A stretch of DNA of 64,000 nt from Hespellia sp. (GCA_028693555.1 JAQUVD010000018.1:1-64000); one strand, 5' to 3'; counted from the stretch's first letter, positions 27,147 through 35,372 are shown. The notes: generated from the sequence alone by a model not told the origin. Made by a program: numbers and translations.

Positions 27147-27815
27147 CTAAAATTGACTATCTATAGCCACTTCTATTGCATCCTTAATATCCGATTTGCT
27201 CAATGGTTGTGTATCAGGAGTTATTGTTTTCCAAAAAATACTCCCTTCATTTGAATCAATTCTTACTTCCAGTGCTATATCTTGATAATATAATTTCTGT
27301 AATATCAAGTTGATTTTGTCGGCATATTCATCTTCCCTGATTTCACTCTTCAGTTGAATCTCTAAAATTAAATAGGCATTACTTTCTTGAATAAACTGAT
27401 TCAAAGGACACTGAGCATCCCATTTGTTTTCAGAGACGCCCATTTCAGGAATTACCGTATATGTTTCTATAGTCTCTACATTTGCAACTAATGAATCACC
27501 CATGGTTATTAAATCATTTTGAAATAACCACATCGAAAAATCATCTTTCATCTTCCCATCGGATGTAACAATTGCCTTGAATTCTTGATTTATATTGTCT
27601 TTTGGAGCTACTATACAAGAATATGAATGAATCAAACCATATTTATTGTATTTTTCGTTTTTCACCATCACAAATTCACAATTATATTTTTCTTTTAATA
27701 GATCTAATAATTCCGCCTTCCCTGATTCTTGATCTGTAAATTTTGTTTTCATAGAACAACCTCCTATCATTGTAACTATCATCATTATCAATAGTAATCT
27801 AAATTTTCTATTCAC
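27147..27815 (-). CDS. Lipoprotein, candidate immunity for the DUF4474 effector
   Basis: A 222-residue protein with a lipoprotein signal: MNRKFRLLLIMMIVTMIGGC, cysteine at residue 20. The mature part is alpha/beta with no recognised family. It follows the DUF4474 toxin domain by 13 bp, so it probably encodes immunity, acting at the outer face of the membrane where an incoming toxin would arrive. That would imply the DUF4474 domain works on the cell surface; this is inference. Confidence 0.6.
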   Translation of the reverse strand: MNRKFRLLLIMMIVTMIGGCSMKTKFTDQESGKAELLDLLKEKYNCEFVMVKNEKYNKYGLIHSYSCIVAPKDNINQEFKAIVTSDGKMKDDFSMWLFQNDLITMGDSLVANVETIETYTVIPEMGVSENKWDAQCPLNQFIQESNAYLILEIQLKSEIREDEYADKINLILQKLYYQDIALEVRIDSNEGSIFWKTITPDTQPLSKSDIKDAIEVAIDSQF

Positions 27816-27828
27816 CGCACACCTCTTT

Positions 27829-28515
27829 TTAGTATTTTAAAACAATCTTATTTTCCGTTGATCGTTCCTCATTAAGTTCTAAATCAGGATTACTTCTTAT
27901 AGCATCTTTCATAGCTTCATATACTTCGTCATTTTTCACTTCAATTACTTCACGTATCGACAAATCTTCTGCAGAATATCCAGGATCTGTCTTAATTGCT
28001 AGGTTCCAAAAATGATCATCATTGTCTGCATTTTTTTTTGTGCTATGTTCCAAAAGTTTATTACCATCTACATTATATATTGTTTGAGTAGAAATAATTT
28101 CATCTTCGCCTGAAGCACACTGATAATTAATAAGCTTACTACCTACACTTCCTTCATTATATGGAAACAAGTCCGCAAGAATCTCACTTCTAGAGTACAG
28201 TCCTATCTCTCCTCCATATGCACCACCAAAAGCGTATGAACCTTTCCAGAATTGAAGTCTGTATTCTTTTCCATTTGCTTTGAATGTAACAATTTCAGTA
28301 TCTAAATCCATTCCAAGCAGCACACCAAGATCATCATATAAATCCATAAATCCTGAACATCTTTGAATTCCATATGTCTCGTTTGTATAATAATAGTCGC
28401 CGTCCTCTTCCCCTTTATATTCAAATGCAAGGAAATCAGAGATATGCATTTTTTCTAACAAAATTGGAACATAATGGTTCTCAATTTTATTTCCAACTTT
28501 TGTCCCCCATAAATC
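27829..28515 (-). pseudogene. DUF4474 toxin domain, separated from its LXG-like head by an in-frame TAG
   Basis: The frame continues from the head gene 28516-29316: after the TAG at 28516-28518 come 18 open codons (DLWGTKVGNKIENHYVPI) and then 210 more to a stop at 27829. The domain contains GFMDLYDDLGVLLGMDLDTE and YRLQFWKGSYAFGGAYGGEI, the signature of DUF4474, found in polymorphic-toxin tips. There is no ribosome site before the TTG at 28461 or the ATG four codons later, so separate translation is unlikely. Either a nonsense mutation has killed a ~495-residue effector or the stop is read through. Confidence 0.8.
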
Positions 28516-29316
28516 CTATAATATTGCTTGGATATTTCCTATATTAGTCGGATCCGTTTGTACCGCTTTTATTAATTTCTCAAATTGCATTTGAAATTCA
28601 AGTGCTTCTTGATATGTGACTTTAACTCCAAAATATTCTTCTATTTTTTTATCAATCGCATACCGACTTTGTTTCCAACTTTTGTTAATAAATGAGCGCC
28701 AATCATTACTTCCTTGAAAACTTACAAATGCACCACCACTCCATCCGCACTTGATAGCATTAACTCCACTTGTAACCGCTGCATAAAGTGCGTTTGCTCC
28801 TGAATAGAGACCGCTTGTCCCAGCCTCAATATCATACAGTTTTTGCAATTTATCTTGTAGCTCCCGTATCAACTCATTGTTATTGTTAATACTGTTCTGA
28901 TATCTATTGATACAAAGCTGAAGACCATACATCGACTCCGCAAACAGTATTGGATTTCTCATCAACCGTTGGCAATTATCTATAGAACGTTGCAGCGAAT
29001 CGTTTGCATTCTGCAGCTGCGTAATGCTATCATTTAGTTTGTCCTCAATGAGTTCCTCATCTCCAACCTGACCTGCCAAGGATTCGTTATCGCTAATCAT
29101 CGCCTCATTCGCACAAATCAATCCCTGAATCACAGCCTCATGATTGGAGAGTTGTGTTTTCATGCTGGTCCATGCAGCCCCCTGCAGTGCTGTATTTCCC
29201 ACAAACTGCGATATCTGCCCAAGCACAAGCTGCAATGTCTGATTATCTTTTTGAAGGGTCTGATTCATCCCAGTACATTGTGTTCTTACATTTCCTGGAT
29301 ACAGTTTTAGTCCCAT
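28516..29316 (-). CDS. LXG-like head of a disrupted DUF4474 effector
   Basis: A 266-residue helical protein ending at TAG (28516-28518). It is homologous to the first 215 residues of the Rhs protein: QCTGMNQTLQKDNQTLQ, MKTQLSNHEAVIQGL, LAGQVGDEEL and DIEAGTSGLYSGANALYAA all have counterparts. Like LXG domains it should direct T7SS export. It is preceded by Lap1-like (29661-29930) and Lap2-like (29346-29648) genes. If translation stops at the TAG, only the head is made. See the entry for 27829-28515. Confidence 0.75.
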   Translation of the reverse strand: MGLKLYPGNVRTQCTGMNQTLQKDNQTLQLVLGQISQFVGNTALQGAAWTSMKTQLSNHEAVIQGLICANEAMISDNESLAGQVGDEELIEDKLNDSITQLQNANDSLQRSIDNCQRLMRNPILFAESMYGLQLCINRYQNSINNNNELIRELQDKLQKLYDIEAGTSGLYSGANALYAAVTSGVNAIKCGWSGGAFVSFQGSNDWRSFINKSWKQSRYAIDKKIEEYFGVKVTYQEALEFQMQFEKLIKAVQTDPTNIGNIQAIL

Positions 29317-29345
29317 GTTTCCTCATTCCCCTTTCCGCTTATTTC

Positions 29346-29648
29346 TTATTGATACTGCTGCTCTATCTCCCTTTGCAGTTTACGCGTTTCCTGCTTTATT
29401 CTATCTTTCTCTTCTTCCAGTGTATTTTCCCGCAAAATGGAGGTCTCTTTTAGAAATTGACAGCTTTCAGATAACTGTTGACATATTCGCTGATTACCTT
29501 TCCAATTCCAAACTAATGCCTCCATGTATCGATTCACATTATTTTCATACTCCTGAAGATCTTCTCTTTCTTTTTCCAGAATTCTACTTGCTCGTTCATA
29601 TTCTTCTTTTTTTTCTATTTTCTGCTTTTTATCATCTGTATTCCCCAT
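29346..29648 (-). CDS. Coiled-coil partner protein (Lap2-like)
   Basis: A 100-residue coiled-coil protein with very high Glu/Lys/Gln content and a single central turn, ALVWNWKGNQRIC near residue 45. It occupies the same slot as 26406-26768 (between the Lap1-like gene and the effector gene) and is probably its paralogue. Binding to the LXG-like head is inferred from the set. Confidence 0.65.
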   Translation of the reverse strand: MGNTDDKKQKIEKKEEYERASRILEKEREDLQEYENNVNRYMEALVWNWKGNQRICQQLSESCQFLKETSILRENTLEEEKDRIKQETRKLQREIEQQYQ

Positions 29649-29660
29649 AGAAACTCCTCG

Positions 29661-29930
29661 CTAAAATCCTTTTGCAATCATTCCCGAAATTTGAGCATCC
29701 AAATTACTAAATTCATTTCCCAGTGTACTAATATGTTCTGCATCGTCAGAAAGAGCTTGTTTATATGCTCTCTTCCCATTTTCACTGCTTTGAAATGCAC
29801 TTTTTGCATTTCCTATTGCGGATATATTACTTGAAGCATCATACGCTATTGATGTATTTTCTAAACCGGTTCCAGCTTTTTGCAGTCCGATAGAATTCCC
29901 CTGTGCACTCAACAAATCGTTTTGTATCAT
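29661..29930 (-). CDS. Small helical partner protein (TIGR04197-like, Lap1 type)
   Basis: An 89-residue helical protein; the ATG at 29930 is chosen because GGAGGT lies 8 bp before it, while the ATG at 29945 overlaps that site. Its sequence parallels 26800-27075 (SNISAIGNAKSAFQSSENG, then LDAQISGM). It precedes the Lap2-like gene and the DUF4474 effector head, giving the same three-gene set as the Rhs effector. Confidence 0.7.
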   Translation of the reverse strand: MIQNDLLSAQGNSIGLQKAGTGLENTSIAYDASSNISAIGNAKSAFQSSENGKRAYKQALSDDAEHISTLGNEFSNLDAQISGMIAKGF

Positions 29931-29957
29931 TTGAACTACCTCCATTTATCTATAAAC

Positions 29958-30020
29958 GCTGCAACTTTGCAGCAATATTTTTCCTTTTTAAATGACCGCT
30001 GGGTAATACTCCCAGCGGCC
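29958..30020 (-). promoter_or_regulatory. Two hairpins between esxA and the effector genes
   Basis: An 8-bp GC-rich stem (CCGCTGGG paired with CCCAGCGG, 29996-30018) follows the esxA stop codon, and a second perfect 7-bp stem (GCTGCAA with TTGCAGC, 29958-29973) follows. Neither has a clean T-run on the minus strand, so they look like RNA-stabilising or partial-termination structures that would favour high esxA expression over downstream genes. Confidence 0.6.
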
Positions 30021-30028
30021 TTGTTGTA

Positions 30029-30331
30029 CTACATTGCTCCGATTTTTCCAGCGATTTCCTGGTCGATATTCTGCATTGCTGATGATACATCGCGCAGCTG
30101 CTGTGCGATAGATGTAATTAAATCACTTGTTGCTGTAAAGCTTGGCTCTAATGAGCTGAATTGATCATAAAATGCCTGACTGCTCTGTCCAGCCCACTCA
30201 TCACATAGTGAAGACACCATGTTTCTCATGTTAGAAACTGTCTGATTAAATTCTTCACATCTCTGATTGAATTCACTGGCTTTCTGCTCCATTTGTTCCG
30301 GGCTTAATTTGATGTTACTTGTATCTGCCAT
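30029..30331 (-). CDS. esxA: WXG100 protein EsxA
   Basis: A 100-residue helical hairpin protein with the WXG turn written W-A-G (CDEWAGQSSQAF near residue 45) and no other domain: a classical WXG100/ESAT-6 family member and obligatory T7SS substrate. It follows the EsaA-like gene by 52 bp with AGGAGGAAG upstream. Hairpins directly after it probably raise its transcript level. Confidence 0.95.
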   Translation of the reverse strand: MADTSNIKLSPEQMEQKASEFNQRCEEFNQTVSNMRNMVSSLCDEWAGQSSQAFYDQFSSLEPSFTATSDLITSIAQQLRDVSSAMQNIDQEIAGKIGAM

Positions 30332-30383
30332 TTTCTCTTCCTCCTTCTCTTTTTTGTATGTATTTGCAATGCTGATAAATCAG

Positions 30384-32783
30384 CTAATTGCTCATGTAAG
30401 TTGGTCTGCGAGCATGCAGACCCTTGGTTCGGATGACATATCCGATAACGCTTCCTAAAATAAGCAATGCTAAAAGTACATATAAAATCCACTGTACATA
30501 TTTGCTGCTCTGCTTTGTCTGCGCTGTTTGTTTCCCAACACTAGTTGTTGCATTTGCAGTTATGGAAACTTCATCTTTTAATCTCTGATAATCAGATACT
30601 GCTGTAAGCTGCAATGGACTTGCTATAAACTGATACGACTGCGTAAATTCCATCGTACCTAATCTTGTAAATGGCAGTTTTGCAGCGAAATCCGCCATTG
30701 CCTGCTGATTTTCTCCACTCGTTGTTGCCTTGACAGATTTTGCATCAGCCAATCCTTTTGTAACTGCATTTTCAGAAGTTTGTTTCGCTTCCTGAATATG
30801 TGTCTGCAGCGTCATAATATTTTCCTGAGTTGTTGTATATACCTTGTTGGCAAACTCAACATAAGACTGATTGTTTTCCGTAACACTTTTCTGCAGTTCT
30901 GAACCATTGGTTTTCATCTGTGCAACATATTCCTGCATTTTCGAAGTATCTATGATTGGATTATATCCTTCTAATATCTTCTGATATCCCTCTATTTCTG
31001 TCGTTTCATCAGCATAGCGTTGTTGAATTGTACTCTTCACATCTTCTGTGCGATTCACCAATGGAAAAATACAACCATTTGTCACAATACCCGTTACATT
31101 CTGTGCATCTACCGTTTGTATCGTAGTAACACCATTCTGAATGCTGTCAATGAACGCTTTGTAATCTTCCAGACGTGTTCCTATTGTAACTGCATTACCT
31201 GCCTCATCTGTTTCTGGCTTTCCCTGCTGATCTATAACAGTTCCGGTATATGGAGTGGACATATATGCTGCACTCTCCACTGTATCAAATGCTGATTGGA
31301 TATATGCATCGATATCAGCAATGTTTCCTTCTACTTCAATATGAGAAGAAACCGTATCAAACGAAAGCTTCCCATTTGAATAATCTGAAAGTAGCCCTGA
31401 AGCACTTGTATATCCGCAACTGTTCATTTTAGCCATCAGCTCATTGTTTGCATCACACTCTGCTAAAACCGTTTGCAATGATTTGTCCGCCGCCGTTTCT
31501 GTCACAGTAAATTCCACATCCTCAGTTTCACCATTGACTGCTGCCTCCGTAATACACTGTAAAATTGTACGTAGGCATTCCATCTTCTGGATATTCTCAT
31601 CGGATTGTTCACTGACAATTTTCAGTGTTACTATTGGCGGTGCAGCTTTCTCCGGTACTTGCGAGCAACTAATCTGATAAGCGGTTCCATTACTGTCTGC
31701 CACTTCGGTTATAGATAATGTTGGAATAGACTTTTTTAATTCCTCACCATATTGATCAATATGAGTTGCTGTCTCAGTTTTTAACTCGTCATTGTAAGTT
31801 TCAATACTTTTAGCAAGTTCCCCGGCAATCTTTTTTCTTTCTGCTTCCAATCCTTTAATCTGAGACGTGCTGTCTGCTTTTTGAGAATTGATTCCGTTAT
31901 TATAGTCTTGAAGTGCTTGCGTAAGGCTGGTCAATCCGCCCTCATAGAGATTATTGCCATCTGCATCTGTCGTTAAGTTGATTTCTCCTACGTTACCTGA
32001 TAAAGCCCCTAAGGCCTCTGTTAAAGCTACTCCACTTTTTCCTATAGATGCAATCTGACTTCTTGTATCTTCCACATTCTCCTGGTAATCTGCATCAACC
32101 TGCCCCACTAATGAACCATTGGTTTCCATATAGCTTGCAATATCAACCGGTGTTGTATTGTTTTCTTCTCGTTTTAATTCAGGAATGCTGACCATCTGGA
32201 TCAAATCCGAAGCCTGAATTTTATCTATTGCGTCTTTATCCTGCAGATCATTCGACATAACCAACGTTGAATTATCCTGCGCACCATGAAATTCCTGCAG
32301 GACATTTGCAAGATACATGTAGCTTAAATCCGTGTCCAGTTCTTCTCCGAAAGTCAGCACCTGATACAGCACTTCTGTCTGCACTCCACCATCCAGATTT
32401 TCATTTAATGCATATTGTAATGTCGCCGGTGTTGGAGTCCCATTCAAACTATCCACACTGGTCGAGAATGTAGCAGGAATAATGATGTAGGCAGCATACG
32501 TATCATTTTCAATTCCCTGTCTTGCATCTTCCAAAGAAGTATACAGAAACGAATCATTGGGAAACTGAATTACTTTTTCGCCATAATAAACTGGTTCTGC
32601 ACCAGTTGCACTGGTTCCTTCATCAAGATTTACTACTGCGATTACCTGAGACTCTGCTTTATTATTTGCCACAACATTCGTAGTATCTTTATTCTTATTC
32701 TGATGACCAATGTAGTAGCCGGCTAAACCGGCAATAACAATCAGAAAAATACCACTAATAGCAAATCCTATCGTTTTCTTCAT
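30384..32783 (-). CDS. esaA: EsaA/YueB-like T7SSb membrane protein, short form
   Basis: A 799-residue protein with an N-terminal span (about 4-24), a large extracytoplasmic part (QVIAVVNLDEGT and YGEKVIQFPNDSFLYTSLED are typical of the EsaA/Pip N-terminal domain) with coiled coils, and one C-terminal span (about 758-780). Full EsaA proteins are usually near 1000 residues with about six spans, so this form lacks the extra C-terminal membrane domain. EsaA forms the extracellular dimeric arrow of the T7SSb complex and can serve as phage receptor. It is the first large gene of the operon. Confidence 0.85.
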   Translation of the reverse strand: MKKTIGFAISGIFLIVIAGLAGYYIGHQNKNKDTTNVVANNKAESQVIAVVNLDEGTSATGAEPVYYGEKVIQFPNDSFLYTSLEDARQGIENDTYAAYIIIPATFSTSVDSLNGTPTPATLQYALNENLDGGVQTEVLYQVLTFGEELDTDLSYMYLANVLQEFHGAQDNSTLVMSNDLQDKDAIDKIQASDLIQMVSIPELKREENNTTPVDIASYMETNGSLVGQVDADYQENVEDTRSQIASIGKSGVALTEALGALSGNVGEINLTTDADGNNLYEGGLTSLTQALQDYNNGINSQKADSTSQIKGLEAERKKIAGELAKSIETYNDELKTETATHIDQYGEELKKSIPTLSITEVADSNGTAYQISCSQVPEKAAPPIVTLKIVSEQSDENIQKMECLRTILQCITEAAVNGETEDVEFTVTETAADKSLQTVLAECDANNELMAKMNSCGYTSASGLLSDYSNGKLSFDTVSSHIEVEGNIADIDAYIQSAFDTVESAAYMSTPYTGTVIDQQGKPETDEAGNAVTIGTRLEDYKAFIDSIQNGVTTIQTVDAQNVTGIVTNGCIFPLVNRTEDVKSTIQQRYADETTEIEGYQKILEGYNPIIDTSKMQEYVAQMKTNGSELQKSVTENNQSYVEFANKVYTTTQENIMTLQTHIQEAKQTSENAVTKGLADAKSVKATTSGENQQAMADFAAKLPFTRLGTMEFTQSYQFIASPLQLTAVSDYQRLKDEVSITANATTSVGKQTAQTKQSSKYVQWILYVLLALLILGSVIGYVIRTKGLHARRPTYMSN

Positions 32784-32854
32784 TTCCTACCTCTGATCTT
32801 TTTTCCAAATCTATAATTGATTTGGTGTGCTTCTGCACAATAATATTGTTGTTC

Positions 32855-32920
32855 CTATCTCCAGCCCAAATATTCCATAAGCCATTCAAAAAAGTCTGCT
32901 GCTCTCATATTTCCGTTCAT
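32855..32920 (-). CDS. 21-residue peptide gene at the head of the T7SS operon
   Basis: An ATG at 32920 with an excellent AAGGAGGG site 7 bp upstream opens a 21-codon frame ending in TAG at 32855-32857. The peptide begins MNGNMRAADFF and ends WLMEYLGWR: acidic, aromatic, amphipathic, no cysteine. It lies 71 bp before esaA and just downstream of the LytTR-type operator. It could be a signalling peptide for the neighbouring sensor kinase, a leader peptide controlling esaA, or a small membrane-binding peptide. I know no family for it. Confidence 0.6.
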   Translation of the reverse strand: MNGNMRAADFFEWLMEYLGWR

Positions 32921-33019
32921 GCTTATTCCCTCCTTGTCTAAAATTTATGTATATGTTTCAACGAAGCCATTGCTTCTACACTAGAGTACACTTAGTTGTC
33001 GGATTTTTCTATAATTCTC

Positions 33020-33050
33020 CGGTAACTGTAAAGGTTTTGACGGTAACTGT
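33020..33050 (-). promoter_or_regulatory. LytTR-type operator: two perfect 10-bp direct repeats
   Basis: On the minus strand ACAGTTACCG occurs twice (33041-33050 and 33020-33029), start to start 21 bp, two helical turns. It closely resembles the AgrA/LytTR binding repeats (ACAGTTAAG-type half-sites spaced the same way). It lies between the terminator of the two-component operon and the first T7SS gene, so the neighbouring LytTR regulator probably activates the T7SS operon from here. The core promoter between 33020 and 32941 is not obvious, as expected for an activator-dependent one. Confidence 0.75.
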
Positions 33051-33084
33051 CGCATTTTGTCACCGCTTAAAAGTTTCCCAATAG

Positions 33085-33124
33085 AAAAAACTGTTACTTC
33101 AGTAAATTTCTACTGAAGCAACAG
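33085..33124 (-). terminator. Rho-independent terminator of the two-component operon
   Basis: On the minus strand a 14-bp stem (CTGTTGCTTCAGTA with TACTGAAGTAACAG, one mismatch) and six-base loop are followed by TTTTTT. It lies 24 bp after the sensor kinase stop codon and separates that operon from the T7SS unit. Confidence 0.9.
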
Positions 33125-33147
33125 CTCCCAATCTTTCAAATTAAGTT

Positions 33148-34452
33148 CTATATTACATTCTCAAGCATAATTTCAACCGTAAATAGTTGATTGTCCACAT
33201 GAAATTGAATTTCACCATTATACCGTTGTACAACATCAGTCATACTTTTTATCCCGTAACCATGAAGCATCTTATCCTGTTTTGACGTAACTGGCTTCCC
33301 ATCCACTATTTTGATTTTACCAGAATACGCATTCTTTTCTCGAATCATCAGCATGGTTCCCATACATTCTATTTCCAAAACAATCTGCTTTTGTTCCGCC
33401 TTCACCAATGCTTCAGCCGCATTTAAAATCAAGTTGCTAAACAAAATGCCTGTGTCAATATCATCCATCCGTATCTCCTCCGGAAGGATGCCTTTACATT
33501 TTATTACGATCCCCTCAAATTGATCCAACACATCACTAATGGCAATATCTGCAAAACTGTTTCCGGTAAAAGAAATTAGTTTACTATTGAAACGAGTATT
33601 TAAATTCTCAAGATACTTTTCCGCTCTGGATATTTCTCCATTTTTGACTAATGCCTGTACAATTCCCAGATGACTTTTCATATCATGGCGTAATTTTTTC
33701 GTATCCTCATCCGTTTTTTTTAATTTCTTATAATAGTTCTTCTCTTTGTTTAACATATCTGCATAATACTGAATTCTGATTTCATTCTGCGCCTGCTGGT
33801 GTACCGATGATATGTATATACCGCTAAACACTAAAACGAGAATGCCTATTCCACATGCACCTAGAAGCTCAAGCAAACTCTTATGGTCACTTAATAAGAT
33901 ACTTCTTTCAATCACGACCATGTAACACCCTACGAATAACAGAATAGCAGCTACTCCAGCTATTTTTGTAAGAATACTGTCAGTAAACTCCAGCTCTTCC
34001 TTCTTATTTTTATAATTTTTGGCATAAAATACAGCAAATGCAACAGCCAAAAGTAAAATCAAACTGATGTTATTGATTCCCTGCATGACAATTGGCTCTA
34101 GAGCCAGAGTTTTTATATCTGTGTCCAGAAGATAAGAAACCATACTCCCGACAAGTAAATCCACCAAGCTTATTGCAAAATAGCACGCTACAATGATAGG
34201 AACTTGCTTGATTTTTTTCAAAATAACGATTGCACTAAATAGTACTAGAAAGCCTTTCCAAGTACCAAGTGCTGAGCCTATATTCATAGACATGTTCATT
34301 CCAACACATATAAGGCATCCAGTTATCAAAGTTCCGGCTACAAGACTTAACTTTCTTGTAGTACATCTTAAAATCACATATGCTAACAAATAAATTTTGA
34401 CGAATTCGACAATGTAATAGATGACCGCATAAATCCCAATTTTCACATCCAT
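33148..34452 (-). CDS. AgrC-like sensor histidine kinase (GHKL type)
   Basis: A 434-residue protein with about six N-terminal membrane spans (1-225) and a cytoplasmic kinase part. The dimerisation segment KKLRHDMKSHLGIVQALV (His near 255) and a GHKL ATPase (NLILNAAEAL near 335, GYGIKSMTDVV near 400) match the AgrC/ComD family of peptide-sensing kinases. The regulator gene overlaps its start by 10 bp. No AgrB or cysteine-containing AgrD peptide is visible nearby. It probably senses an extracellular peptide and signals to the LytTR regulator. Confidence 0.88.
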   Translation of the reverse strand: MDVKIGIYAVIYYIVEFVKIYLLAYVILRCTTRKLSLVAGTLITGCLICVGMNMSMNIGSALGTWKGFLVLFSAIVILKKIKQVPIIVACYFAISLVDLLVGSMVSYLLDTDIKTLALEPIVMQGINNISLILLLAVAFAVFYAKNYKNKKEELEFTDSILTKIAGVAAILLFVGCYMVVIERSILLSDHKSLLELLGACGIGILVLVFSGIYISSVHQQAQNEIRIQYYADMLNKEKNYYKKLKKTDEDTKKLRHDMKSHLGIVQALVKNGEISRAEKYLENLNTRFNSKLISFTGNSFADIAISDVLDQFEGIVIKCKGILPEEIRMDDIDTGILFSNLILNAAEALVKAEQKQIVLEIECMGTMLMIREKNAYSGKIKIVDGKPVTSKQDKMLHGYGIKSMTDVVQRYNGEIQFHVDNQLFTVEIMLENVI

Positions 34453-35156
34453 CCGGCTCTCCTACGCATTCTATCATAATATGCTTTTTTTAATCCCGCT
34501 TTCTTTCTAAAAGAAATCGGAAACTCTGCCTCATCTGTCATAATAATCTTATTTTTTCCGTATTCAATTTCTTTTACATGATCAAGATTCACCATAAAGG
34601 AGTGATGACATCGATAAAAACGATCGTCTAATTGTTCCTCCAACATTATAAGACTTCTTTTGTCTGTGTAATGCTCATCTTTTGTATAGATGATAACTTC
34701 ATCCCCCGCAGCCTCCAATGCCTTAATATCCCGAAGACGAAAAAAAGGATTGCCAAGACTGTTGTTTCTAAAAATCCCCGATAACTGTTTCATGTCTTTT
34801 TTAGCATCTTTCATTACTTCTTCCAGTTCATCTTGATTCACCGGTTTGTACAAAAATCGGTACGCATGCACTTTATATCCCTCTTGCACCAACTCTTTAT
34901 GATTGCTTATGAACACAATTTTGCATTCTGGGTTCCGCTCACCGATATCCCTGGCAATTTCCATCCCTTGTATTTCTGGCATCTCTATGTCTAAAAAACA
35001 TAAATCCAAATCAGAAATATCACTTTTGAGTAATTCACTTCCAGAAACATAACTTCTGACTGTCATTACTTCACTTATTGCTTCTGCATAAGATAAAATA
35101 TACTGCTCAAGTGTATCGCAGTAAACCCTCTCATCGTCACATATTCCTATGACCAT
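34443..35156 (-). CDS. LytTR-family response regulator (AgrA-like)
   Basis: A 237-residue regulator: receiver domain (CDD near 6-8, phosphoacceptor in DLCFLDIEMPEIQG near 55, Lys in YKPVNQDEL near 105) followed by a LytTR DNA-binding domain (RDIKALEAAGDEVIIYTKDE, then RFYRCHHSFMVNLDHV). Such regulators bind paired ~9-bp direct repeats, exactly the type of site found at 33020-33050, so regulation of the T7SS operon is likely. Confidence 0.93.
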   Translation of the reverse strand: MVIGICDDERVYCDTLEQYILSYAEAISEVMTVRSYVSGSELLKSDISDLDLCFLDIEMPEIQGMEIARDIGERNPECKIVFISNHKELVQEGYKVHAYRFLYKPVNQDELEEVMKDAKKDMKQLSGIFRNNSLGNPFFRLRDIKALEAAGDEVIIYTKDEHYTDKRSLIMLEEQLDDRFYRCHHSFMVNLDHVKEIEYGKNKIIMTDEAEFPISFRKKAGLKKAYYDRMRRRAGWM

Positions 35157-35221
35157 TCCAACCCCTTCTTCCTTCGTATTTTGTTTTAAAACCTGCCATA
35201 CACACGAACGCCACTACTTAT

Positions 35222-35250
35222 ATTATAAGATAAAATTGACAAATTGGCAA
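35222..35250 (-). promoter_or_regulatory. Promoter of the LytTR regulator/kinase operon
   Basis: Minus-strand TTGCCA (35250-35245), 17-bp spacer, TATAAT (35227-35222), about 65 bp before the regulator ATG. A strong housekeeping-type promoter. No ACAGTTA repeat is seen upstream, so self-activation is not evident. Confidence 0.75.
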
Positions 35251-35312
35251 ATCCGCTCACATACGATGATTTATAAATATCCTTAAGAATATATGAACTT
35301 TTCAACTTTTTC

Positions 35313-35341
35313 TTTATTATAGTTCAGATATTTGCTATAAT
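35313..35341 (+). promoter_or_regulatory. Extended -10 promoter of the penicillin-binding protein gene
   Basis: TATAAT at 35336-35341 with TG one base upstream gives an extended -10 (TGCTATAAT). A weak TTTATT lies 17 bp upstream. The gene follows 31 bp later with AAAGGAGG before its ATG. Confidence 0.6.
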
Positions 35342-35372
35342 GAAACAGTATGAATAAAGGAGGATATTATTC

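Noticed and set aside
28516-28518. Selenocysteine or pyrrolysine at the internal stop
   Set aside because: UAG is not a selenocysteine codon, and nothing in the window suggests pyrrolysine machinery. Nonsense mutation is the simplest reading; readthrough is kept only as a possibility.
32855-35156. A classical agr quorum-sensing system
   Set aside because: The kinase and regulator fit, but no AgrB-like protease is present and the small peptide has no cysteine, so a thiolactone AgrD is not supported.
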